A stretch of 64,000 nt of DNA, taken from assembly GCF_029504575.1 (NCBI RefSeq), contig NZ_JAQFII010000001.1, forward strand, positions 4,533,001 to 4,597,000, given 5' to 3'. The stretch comes from Streptomyces sp. SPB162 (lineage in GTDB: Bacteria > Actinomycetota > Actinomycetes > Streptomycetales > Streptomycetaceae). Each line of letters opens with the position of its first letter. The stretch's first letter is position 1. A program made the translations under genes and the position numbers. The notes under the pieces are model-generated. The model ran no database searches and was not told the origin of the DNA. It worked only from the letters and a program-made list of their open reading frames with translations. Of this stretch, positions 1 through 7,409 are shown piece after piece.

Positions 1-2256
1 GAGCCCCGGGTTGGTGCGCATCGCGATGATGTAGTCCTCGAGGTCCTTGGCACCGGCTGCCGCCAGCGTGTGCTCACGGCGGCGCAGTTCGGCGCCGAGC
101 GACTCCAGGGCCCGTTCCACCAGGTGGGTGTCGAGGTCGGTGACCATGCCGACGGTGTGCGGCAGCTTCACGCAGTCCTTGAAGGCCGCGCCGCCCTTGT
201 AGTCGACGAGGACGAACGTCATCGCGTCCGGCCGGTTGGCGACCGCCAGCGAGGCCACGATGGTCTGCAGCAGCTCCGACTTGCCGGAACCGGTGGTGCC
301 GGCGACCAGCCCGTGCGGCCCGTCGCGGACCAGGTCGATGGCGAACGCGCCGTCGAAGGACGAGCCGACCACGGCCTGGGTGGAGCGGCCGCCCATGCTC
401 CAGCGGGCGGCGATCCCGCCGGCCGTGGGCGGCTCCATCTCGATCACGTCCAGCAGCCGGCAGGAGTCCGGCAGCGCCGAGCCCTCGTCACCGCTGACAT
501 CGCGGATCGGGGCCATCGCGCGGGCCATCTGCTCGCCCCACGCGGCGGTCACGCAGTCCGGCCGTACACCGGAGACCGGCTCGACGCCGGCCATCGAGAC
601 CTGCAGCAGCCCGTAGTAGTCCTCCTCGACGAGCGCGCGGCACTCCTCGGGAAGGAGCCGGCGGTCGGCGTCCAGGCAGATGAGGTGGATGCCGACACGT
701 GGGCCGTCGCGCAGCACCTGCGTGAGGCCGGGCAGCGCGCGCAGCCGCCGGGAGCCGTCGAGGACGACGAGGATCGTCGGGCCGCCCCAGGCCTGGTTGG
801 ACTGGGTGCCGGCCTCGCGGGCCGCGTCCTGGCGGGAGGTGACCTGGGCGAGCAGCTCGCTGATGCGGCGGGCGACGCTGTCGGCGTCGGTACCGATCAG
901 GGCCAGCGCCGACTGGCCCTCGCGGGCCCTGGCGTGCGGGAGCCAGCGCACCCACTCCCAGCCCTCCCGGCCGCTGGGGTCGGTGAGCACGCAGATCTGC
1001 AGGTCCGCGGGGGAGTGCAGGGCGGCGGCCTGGGCGACCAGCCAGCGGCCGATGGCGCGCGGCAGTTCACCGCGCCCGGCGACGCCGAGCACGCCGTGCT
1101 GCTGCATGGGGACGGTCACCGGGACGTCGGACAGCTTCCGGGCCTCGTTGCGCTTGTGTTCCTCCTGGGCCGGGTCCGAGACCTGGACCTCGGTGGGGAG
1201 GGTTCCGGTGCCGACGCGCAGCATCCCGTAGTCCGGGTCGGAGCGCCGCCGCTCCCACAGCCGCTGGCTGGGCCCGGTCGCGGCGACCAGCACCTCGGCC
1301 GGGTCCGGGGCCTGGGTGCGGCGGGCGGCGGTGTCGGCGGCCATGGCCTTGCGGGCCTGCCGCTCGATCGACTCCTTGTGCGTCTCGTAGTCGGCGGTGG
1401 TCTGGCGGAACGACTTCTTGCCGTGCTTCTTGTCGTTCATGTAGTTGCCGACCATGGCGACCGGGCTGAGCACCGCCATGAACAGGAAGCGCGGCTGGTG
1501 CATCATCATCGCCATCAGCACCGCGCCGAAGAGCGGGATGATCGCCATCAGCCACGGCATGGGCCGGTTCTCGGACTGCTTGGGCTTGCTCGGCAGTTGG
1601 AAGTTGGTCGCGCGCGGCGGCGGGGTGATGCGCGGCGGCCGGTTGTAATCGAGCCCGGTGCCGTCCTCGGAGGGCTTGAGGGCGGTGTCGGGAAAGCTCG
1701 GCAGGCTCAGTTCCAGCAGGGTCTGTCCGGCGGCGACGACGCTGCGCGGCCGCCAGGGGCTCGCGTCGGTGAGCGGATTGCCGTCGATGGTGGCGGAGCT
1801 GCCGAAGGACGGGTGGACCGTGACCGTCCCGTCCACCGCGACGTCCACCTCCACCGCCGAGTGCGGCAGCGCCGGGTCGTTGAGGCGGATCCAGGCTTCG
1901 GGTCCGCTGCCGACGACGGCGACGCCGGGCCCGAGGCGGTGCACGCCACCCGCGTCGGGACCGCCGACGATCCGCACCTCCACCGTCCCCTGCGCGTCGG
2001 GCGCCGGGCAGGCGTCGGGCGCGGCGACGCTGACCACCGCTCCGTCGCGCACCGGGGAGGCGTCCAGGCTCAGTTCGGGGTCGATCTGGAATCCGTTGAT
2101 GTGCAGGGCCGGCGGCCCCTGCCCGTCGTCCGGACGCCCGAGCATCCGGCCGATCTCCGCCGCCAGCGCGCCGACGGGCGCCGCGGGGTCGGCGTCGACC
2201 AGCATGTCCGCACGGTCGTCACGGACCGGGTCGATCACGCTGAGCTGGAGTTCCAC
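1..2256 (-). CDS. FHA-domain FtsK/SpoIIIE ATPase of an ESX/EssC-like type VII secretion system (C-terminus outside window)
   Basis: The 752 codons seen start at a GTG preceded by GGGGGAC and run off the left edge. Residues 1-80 look like a small ubiquitin-like N-terminal module. About 90-190 form an FHA domain (GSGPEAWIRLNDPALPHS, then a GNPLT turn). About 225-265 hold two hydrophobic membrane segments. A first FtsK-type ATPase domain with a Walker A motif GTTGSGKSELLQ lies near residue 655. FHA modules fused to a membrane FtsK ATPase are typical of Firmicute EssC and of a second class of actinobacterial EccC. These ATPases drive WXG100 substrates across the membrane. Two WXG100-class genes lie divergently next to it, which supports the role. 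Further ATPase domains are expected beyond the edge. Family assignment is strong; the actual substrates are inferred. Confidence 0.88.
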   Translation of the reverse strand, partial: MELQLSVIDPVRDDRADMLVDADPAAPVGALAAEIGRMLGRPDDGQGPPALHINGFQIDPELSLDASPVRDGAVVSVAAPDACPAPDAQGTVEVRIVGGPDAGGVHRLGPGVAVVGSGPEAWIRLNDPALPHSAVEVDVAVDGTVTVHPSFGSSATIDGNPLTDASPWRPRSVVAAGQTLLELSLPSFPDTALKPSEDGTGLDYNRPPRITPPPRATNFQLPSKPKQSENRPMPWLMAIIPLFGAVLMAMMMHQPRFLFMAVLSPVAMVGNYMNDKKHGKKSFRQTTADYETHKESIERQARKAMAADTAARRTQAPDPAEVLVAATGPSQRLWERRRSDPDYGMLRVGTGTLPTEVQVSDPAQEEHKRNEARKLSDVPVTVPMQQHGVLGVAGRGELPRAIGRWLVAQAAALHSPADLQICVLTDPSGREGWEWVRWLPHARAREGQSALALIGTDADSVARRISELLAQVTSRQDAAREAGTQSNQAWGGPTILVVLDGSRRLRALPGLTQVLRDGPRVGIHLICLDADRRLLPEECRALVEEDYYGLLQVSMAGVEPVSGVRPDCVTAAWGEQMARAMAPIRDVSGDEGSALPDSCRLLDVIEMEPPTAGGIAARWSMGGRSTQAVVGSSFDGAFAIDLVRDGPHGLVAGTTGSGKSELLQTIVASLAVANRPDAMTFVLVDYKGGAAFKDCVKLPHTVGMVTDLDTHLVERALESLGAELRRREHTLAAAGAKDLEDYIIAMRTNPGL

Positions 2257-2463
2257 TGCCGTCCCCCTGCACCACTGAGCACTACTGGTATTTGCTGTTG
2301 ACCATCATGCAACAAGCGGCTGACAACGCACCGGCCGCATCAGGCGGAACCGCGGCCACGGCCAGAGGTGTCCTGACGGTCGACAGGACGGGAGTGAGAG
2401 AATCGACGGCATGGAACGCGGGAGCCGCGTGCGGCGGGCGGCCGCAGAACCGACGGGGGAAGT

Positions 2464-2778
2464 ATGGGCAGTCCTGACCGATTGAAGGTGGATCTCGGTG
2501 GTCTGGAGGACTTCGCCTCCGATCTCGAGGCGGTAAGGACCACCATGAACGGCACGCGCAAGCTCTTCGAGTCCTACGAGGCGAAGCTCGGCTCCGGGAA
2601 GGTCGCGGACGCGCTGGACAGCTTCGAGCACAACTGGAAGGACGGCCGGAACGAGATCGACGGGCACCTGGAGGGGCTGGCCAAGATGGCCAACACCGCG
2701 GTGCGCGAGATCCGCAAGGCCGACAAGCAACTCGCCGACGATCTGGCGAAGGCGGCGAAGGGTGAGGGCGGACAGTAG
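2464..2778 (+). CDS. WXG100-class small helical protein (EsxB/CFP-10-like partner)
   Basis: This 104-residue protein is all-helical by composition and has the size of the WXG100 family. The central turn reads EHNWKDGRNE, so the tryptophan is kept but the strict W-x-G is not. The ATG is preceded by GGGGGAA. It is divergent from the FHA-FtsK ATPase and its stop codon shares one base with the GTG of the next gene, so the two are translated together. It is probably a secreted or chaperone-like partner of the WXG100 protein encoded 760 bases downstream. It has no signal peptide, as expected for this secretion route. The family call rests on length, helical pattern and neighbours. Confidence 0.72.
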   Translation: MGSPDRLKVDLGGLEDFASDLEAVRTTMNGTRKLFESYEAKLGSGKVADALDSFEHNWKDGRNEIDGHLEGLAKMANTAVREIRKADKQLADDLAKAAKGEGGQ

Positions 2779-3452
2779 TGAGTGCGACTCCGCGGGTGAT
2801 GCCGGTCGAGCGGGAGGGCTTCTCGCTCACCGTGCCGATGACATGGTGGGAGTTCGATCTGCACCCGGCCAGCCGGGACGAGAGCATCCGGCGGCTGATG
2901 GCGCAGCGCGTGCAGGAGAACCCGGCGCTCGGTGAACACCGCGACGTGCTGGCCAAGTTCCTGCGCAGGGCGGCGCGCGAGGCGCACGACAGCGGCGCGG
3001 TGTACGTGGGCTGCATGGCGCAGAACTTCGGCGGGGTGCCGCTGACCGCGTCCGTCACCGTGTCGCTGGTGGGAGCGCGGACCCCCGAAGGGCAGTTGCT
3101 GGCCACGGATCCCGCGTCGATCGTGGCGGGGCTGCGGGAGAAGGCGGCCCGGCGCGAGGGGGACCCGTGGCGGAAGGTGACCACGGTGGAGATTCCGGAG
3201 ACCGGAACCGCCGCCCGTACGTACGGGATCGAGGACGTCGAGATCCCCGGTGACAACAGGACCGTACGGACCGTTCTGATGCAGACGTTCATCCCGCTGC
3301 CGGGTGGCGGGGACCGGGTCGCGCTGGTCGCCTGCAGCAGTCCCGTACTCGATCTCGCGGACTCGTTCTTCGACGTGTTCGACGCCGTGACCTCGACGTT
3401 CCGCTACCGGGAACCGCAGGCTGCGCCCGCGCCGTCCTCACCCGTAAGCTGA
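2778..3452 (+). CDS. Conserved protein of an ESX locus, function unknown
   Basis: I do not recognise a catalytic motif in this 224-residue protein. It starts at a GTG that overlaps the stop of the WXG100-class gene by one base. It begins with a beta-rich section (EREGFSLTVPMTWWEFDL) followed by a helical stretch, then alternating beta segments and a Pro/Ser-rich tail. There is no signal peptide or membrane segment. Its position between two WXG100-class genes and opposite the secretion ATPase suggests a locus-specific accessory factor, perhaps a cytoplasmic chaperone such as those in mycobacterial ESX loci. That idea comes from position only; I see no sequence likeness to EspG. Confidence 0.6.
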   Translation: MSATPRVMPVEREGFSLTVPMTWWEFDLHPASRDESIRRLMAQRVQENPALGEHRDVLAKFLRRAAREAHDSGAVYVGCMAQNFGGVPLTASVTVSLVGARTPEGQLLATDPASIVAGLREKAARREGDPWRKVTTVEIPETGTAARTYGIEDVEIPGDNRTVRTVLMQTFIPLPGGGDRVALVACSSPVLDLADSFFDVFDAVTSTFRYREPQAAPAPSSPVS

Positions 3453-3537
3453 CACACCCGCAGAACATCGCACCACTCTGCGACTCGACGGCCACGGGGG
3501 TCGGCCCTGCGGCAAGGCCAATGGAAGGTATTCCTCT

Positions 3538-3834
3538 ATGTCCAATGTGAATGTTACCTACCAGGACATGCGTGACGCGGCCACCAAGCTCAAGACGGGC
3601 CAGACCGAGATCACGGAGAAGCTGAACACGCTGCACAAGTTCGTTCAGGGCCTGGTGAACGGCGGTTACGTGACCGACCGTTCCTCGAAGCAGTTCGACC
3701 AGTCCTACACCGAGTTCAACACCGGTGCCACCAAGACCATCGAGGGTCTCGAAGGCATGGGCAAGTTCCTCGAGAGTGCCGCGCAGGCGTTCCAGTCCGC
3801 GGACGAGGAGCTCGCCAAGGGCCTCGGGCACTAG
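3538..3834 (+). CDS. WXG100 family protein (EsxA-like)
   Basis: The 98 residues fit the WXG100 size. The pattern is helix, a glycine turn (VNGGYVT in place of the W-x-G hairpin), then a second helix ending in an acidic/hydrophobic tail (SADEELAKGLGH). The ATG follows GGAAGG at good spacing. It lies downstream of the WXG100-class partner and next to the FHA-FtsK ATPase, so it is the likely exported substrate of that system. The aromatic of the turn is a tyrosine two residues later, as in several divergent actinobacterial members. Its TAG stop lies inside a CTAG that is also the left target-site copy of a short mobile element. Confidence 0.8.
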   Translation: MSNVNVTYQDMRDAATKLKTGQTEITEKLNTLHKFVQGLVNGGYVTDRSSKQFDQSYTEFNTGATKTIEGLEGMGKFLESAAQAFQSADEELAKGLGH

Positions 3835-4033
3835 GCCCGTCTGACACATCCCGCCTGGCCCGGGACGCCTGGCACGCGCGCTCTCCCCCAGCTACCGCTG
3901 GGAGGGGCCCCCGTTGTCGGGCCCGCCCCGGTACGTCCAGTACAGGGGCGACCCTCCGCCGTGCGATCGCACGCACCAGACGCCCCGGGCCCCGCCTCCG
4001 GGCGGACGCCGGTATGTGTCAGACACGGCCTAG
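3831..4033. mobile_element. MITE-like element, full copy 1 (CTAG target duplication)
   Basis: A 195-base core is flanked by CTAG on both sides (3831-3834 and 4030-4033). The ends are inverted: the left reads GCCCGTCTGACACAT, a slightly decayed form of GCCGTGTCTGACACAT, and the right reads ATGTGTCAGACACGGC. The interior contains a small hairpin around CCCAGC/GCTGGG. A nearly identical copy lies at 22291-22495, with only a few single-base differences. No transposase is encoded, so it is a non-autonomous element, probably mobilised by an IS that targets CTAG. It sits directly on the stop codon of the WXG100 gene and in front of that gene's terminator hairpin. Confidence 0.85.
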
Positions 4034-4059
4034 GGACACGACCGCGTCGAGCGGCAACG

Positions 4060-4093
4060 GATGGGCCGCAGCGGATCACCGCTGCGGCCCATC
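4060..4093. terminator. Terminator hairpin after the WXG100 operon
   Basis: A perfect 14-base stem (GATGGGCCGCAGCG pairing with CGCTGCGGCCCATC) around a 6-base loop. It probably ended transcription of the WXG100 genes before the 200-base element was inserted between stop codon and hairpin. There is no T-run, which is common in Streptomyces. Confidence 0.7.
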
Positions 4094-4144
4094 GTGCGTC
4101 ACGGCCGCCGCCCGGGGGCACACTCGCTCTCAGAGGAGGATCCG

Positions 4145-5770
4145 ATGCAGCCGTTGGCTACGACAGATCCGTCGTCGATCGGTCCGTACCGTCTGCTGGG
4201 ACGGCTCGGAGCGGGTGGGATGGGCCGGGTCTACCTCGGCCGCAGCCCCGGCGGCCGTACGGTCGCGGTGAAGGTGGTGCGCCCCGAACTCGCCGAGGAC
4301 GCCGAGTTCCGCACCCGCTTCCGCCGTGAGGTGGCCGCCGCTCGACTGGTGAGCGCGGTCTGGAGCGCCCCGGTGCTCGACGCGGACACCGAGTCACCGG
4401 TGCCGTGGATCGCCACCGGGTACATCGCGGGGCCGACCCTGGCGCAGGCCGTCGACGAGTTCGGGCCGCTGCCGGCGAGCGGGGTGCGGACGCTGGGCGC
4501 CGGACTCGCCGAGGCGCTGGACGCGTTGCACCGGCTCGGCCTGCTGCACCGCGACGTCAAACCGTCCAACGTGATGCTCTCGATCGACGGACCGGTACTC
4601 ATCGACTTCGGGGTCGCGCGCGCCATGGACGCCGCGGGCGCGTCCGTCACCGGCAGCGGGGTGGTCGTCGGCTCGCCCGGCTACATGTCACCCGAGCAGG
4701 TGCTCGCCAGGCCGCTCGGCGCGGCCTCCGACGTCTTCGCCCTCGGCGCCGTGCTCGCCTTCGCGGCGACCGGACACGGCCCGTTCAGCGGGGACAGCGC
4801 CGCCTCGCTGCTCTACAAGGTCGCCCACGAGGAGCCGGAACTCGACGGTGTGCCGTACGAGTTGCGCGACATCGTGGAGTCCTGCCTCGCGAAGGCGCCG
4901 GCCGTCCGCCCCACTCCCGCCCGGCTCGCCGCGCGGCTGTCGCCCGACGGCGCGGCCGCGCTCGTGCGCCGGGGGTGGCTCTCGGAGCCGTTGATGGCGC
5001 AGTTGGGCCGGCACGTGGTCGAACTGCTGGACCTGGACGCGGCCCCGCTGTCGACGCGCTCCGGCGTGCTGCCCGGGGGGACGCCGGGCTATGGGATGAC
5101 GCCGTCGGGGACGCCCCTCGGCTCGGCCTACGGCACGTTCGGTCCGTCGTCCGCGCCGTCGCACTCCTTCGGCATGGAGGCGTCGGGGCCGCGCGACGCG
5201 ATGCCGCGCACCGCGGGTTCCGGCGCGCGCTACGCGCCGGAACCCGCCGTGGGCCGCGGGCACCGACGCCTGTCGGCGGTGCTGGCCGCGGTGCTGGCCG
5301 CCGTCGTCGCCGGGACCGTGATGTTCCTGTTCCGACCGGAGGACACGTCGGGCGGCACCAACGGGGGCGGACCGGGGAGCACGACCACGGGTACCGACGC
5401 CGGTGCGGCCACCGACGCCGTGCCCGCCGCGTTCATCGGCACCTGGCAGGGCGGCACCGTCTCCACCAACGGCGTCCCCAACGGGGTGCTGACGATCACC
5501 GTCAAGGCGGGGCGGATCGGCGAGAACGTCGGCGACAGCAGTGTGGACCTGCTGGGCGTCCTGCACTGCGGAGGTACGTGGAAGCTGGTGTCCGCGACCA
5601 CGAAGGTGCTGGTCCTCGACTCGACGGCCGGTGATCCGGGCGCGACCAGCGGCTGCTCCCCGGGCGCCACGGCGGAACGGCTGACCCTCAAGAACGCCAC
5701 GACGCTGACCTACACCACCAACGACGCGGCCGCCGGCCACCCCAGCGGCGACCTGAGGAAGATCAAGTAA
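4145..5770 (+). CDS. Membrane Ser/Thr protein kinase (PknB-type)
   Basis: This 541-residue protein has a complete Hanks-type kinase domain. The glycine loop is GAGGMGRV, the ATP lysine sits in AVKVV (about residue 43), the catalytic loop is HRDVKPSN (about 135), the metal site is DFG (about 156), and GSPGYMSPEQ follows. A Gly/Ser/Pro-rich linker leads to one membrane segment at about 376-396. An extracytoplasmic domain of about 110 residues follows, with two cysteines. The ATG at 4145 is chosen because GAGGAGG lies just upstream; an in-frame ATG at 4061 falls inside the terminator hairpin. It faces a second kinase gene convergently. Substrates are unknown; its place beside an ESX locus may be meaningful. 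Confidence 0.92.
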   Translation: MQPLATTDPSSIGPYRLLGRLGAGGMGRVYLGRSPGGRTVAVKVVRPELAEDAEFRTRFRREVAAARLVSAVWSAPVLDADTESPVPWIATGYIAGPTLAQAVDEFGPLPASGVRTLGAGLAEALDALHRLGLLHRDVKPSNVMLSIDGPVLIDFGVARAMDAAGASVTGSGVVVGSPGYMSPEQVLARPLGAASDVFALGAVLAFAATGHGPFSGDSAASLLYKVAHEEPELDGVPYELRDIVESCLAKAPAVRPTPARLAARLSPDGAAALVRRGWLSEPLMAQLGRHVVELLDLDAAPLSTRSGVLPGGTPGYGMTPSGTPLGSAYGTFGPSSAPSHSFGMEASGPRDAMPRTAGSGARYAPEPAVGRGHRRLSAVLAAVLAAVVAGTVMFLFRPEDTSGGTNGGGPGSTTTGTDAGAATDAVPAAFIGTWQGGTVSTNGVPNGVLTITVKAGRIGENVGDSSVDLLGVLHCGGTWKLVSATTKVLVLDSTAGDPGATSGCSPGATAERLTLKNATTLTYTTNDAAAGHPSGDLRKIK

Positions 5771-5791
5771 TCGGGGATGGCGGCCGGGTGG

Positions 5792-7318
5792 TCAGCCGGT
5801 CGTCTTGCACAACTCCTTGGACGGCGCGAACTGGAACTTCCCGTCCACCGAGATCACCGCGTTCACGGTGTAGCAGGTGTCGGCCGTCACCGACCCGGCC
5901 GTGAACACCACCGCGGGCTCATTGCCGTTGGGCGTCTTCTGCAGCGGCTCGCCGCCGCCCGGCACCACCGCCCGCACGACGTAGCCGGCGACCTGCGCGG
6001 CCTGCGTCGGCGGCTTCCAGGTGATCTGCACGTTTCCGTTGGCCTTCACGGCCTGCACGTTCTGCGGCATCAGACCCGCCAGCTTGTCCGCGGGCACCTG
6101 CACCGGGGCGGCGCTCGACGTCGGGCCCGGCGCCGTCGAAGCGGTGGGGGAGGCCTTCGGATCCGGCTTCCCGTGGCGGTCGCGCAGCACCAGCGTGGCC
6201 GCGGTGCCCGCGGCGGCGAACACCACCAGGGCGGTGGTCGCCGCGAGCAGGCGCCTGCGCGACTGCCGCTTGGCCTCGTCCTGGGCCCGCGCGCCCGCCT
6301 GCGCGACGGCCGCCTGCTCCTCCGGCGTCAGGTCGTCCGCCGGGTCCCAGCCCGGCAGCGGCGACTCCATCGCCGGTTCCGGTTCCAGCGCGGGCACCTT
6401 CGACGCGGACGCGGGGGACAGCAGCGCGCGCAGGGTGCGGTGCACCTCGGTGAGCGGCGGCCGGCCCTCCGGGTTCGCCGACATCATCCTGCGGACGAGG
6501 ATGAGCAGCGGGTCCGGTATGTCGTGCCGGTGGGCGGGGTACGGCAGTTCGCCCCGCAGCACCTCCGCGTAGAGCGCGGACCACGAGGTGCGGCCCGCGT
6601 CCGCGTACGCCGGTTCGCCGTTGAGCAGCGTGTACAGCGTCGCGCCGAGGCTGTAGACGTCGGCCGCCGGGCCCGGCTTCTCCCAGCCGAAGAGCTCGCG
6701 CGGTACGAACATCGGGTCGAAGACCGTGCCCAGCCGCGGCGCGGAGCGCTGCAGGACGCGGGCGAGGCCGTGGTCCGCGAGCAGCGCGTCGCCGCTCTCG
6801 TCGAAGAGGATGTTGGCGGGGCGGACGTCCAGGTGCAGCACCCCGCGGCGGTGCGCGGAGTGCAGCGCCAGCGCCAGGCGGGTGCTGATGACGATCGTCT
6901 CGTCGACGGTGAACGGTCCGGAGTTGGTGAGTTTGGCCTGCGCGTTGCCGCCGCGGCAGAACTGCTCCACCAGGTACGGGCGGTGCTCGGCGGTGAAGCC
7001 GGCGTCCTCGACGGTCACGGAGCAGGGGTGGCGGGCGGCGGCGCCCGCCGACAGGAGTTCGGAGTGCGCGGCCAGCCGGGTGCTCTCGTCCTCGACCGTG
7101 ACGGCGAGCAGTTTGACGGCCACCTCGGCGCCGGTGGCCTCGTCGGCACACAGCAGGACGGCACTGTGGCGGCCGGTGCCGACCTGGCGGAGCAGTTTGT
7201 AGCCCGGCGGCAGGCGGTGCCCCTCCGCCGACGTCTGCGCCGGTACGGCGACGGAACCCTTGTCGCTCTCCGGGTTGTCCGTCGTGCCCTGCCCGCGCCT
7301 TCCCGGCGTCCGGTCCAC
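5792..7318 (-). CDS. Membrane kinase-like protein with C-terminal fibronectin-III-like domain, degenerate active site
   Basis: The 508 residues contain a kinase-fold domain with the ATP lysine (VAVKLL). The catalytic loop reads HLDVRPANI instead of HRD, and the metal motif reads DHG instead of DFG. The glycine loop (GTGRHSAV) and the APE region are also weak. A membrane helix lies at about 350-375. After a Thr/Pro-rich linker, a beta-sandwich resembling fibronectin type III (NVQITWKPP) occupies about 410-505, outside the cell. The GTG at 7318 is preferred because GGGAGG lies just upstream; a GTG at 7348 is also open. The Asp residues survive, so weak activity is possible, but a pseudokinase or sensor role is equally likely. 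Confidence 0.85.
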   Translation of the reverse strand: MDRTPGRRGQGTTDNPESDKGSVAVPAQTSAEGHRLPPGYKLLRQVGTGRHSAVLLCADEATGAEVAVKLLAVTVEDESTRLAAHSELLSAGAAARHPCSVTVEDAGFTAEHRPYLVEQFCRGGNAQAKLTNSGPFTVDETIVISTRLALALHSAHRRGVLHLDVRPANILFDESGDALLADHGLARVLQRSAPRLGTVFDPMFVPRELFGWEKPGPAADVYSLGATLYTLLNGEPAYADAGRTSWSALYAEVLRGELPYPAHRHDIPDPLLILVRRMMSANPEGRPPLTEVHRTLRALLSPASASKVPALEPEPAMESPLPGWDPADDLTPEEQAAVAQAGARAQDEAKRQSRRRLLAATTALVVFAAAGTAATLVLRDRHGKPDPKASPTASTAPGPTSSAAPVQVPADKLAGLMPQNVQAVKANGNVQITWKPPTQAAQVAGYVVRAVVPGGGEPLQKTPNGNEPAVVFTAGSVTADTCYTVNAVISVDGKFQFAPSKELCKTTG

Positions 7319-7409
7319 CGATGTCCTCCCGTGCCTCACGCGTCTCACGACAACCTACCGCCTCCGGCGGCCGGCCGGGTCGGCGCGGGCGCTCTGTGGA
7401 CGGAGGCGG

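Noticed and set aside
70..2301. A 743-codon plus-strand frame opposite the secretion ATPase
   Set aside because: Arg/Gly/His-rich shadow of the FHA-FtsK gene with no ribosome site or family likeness.
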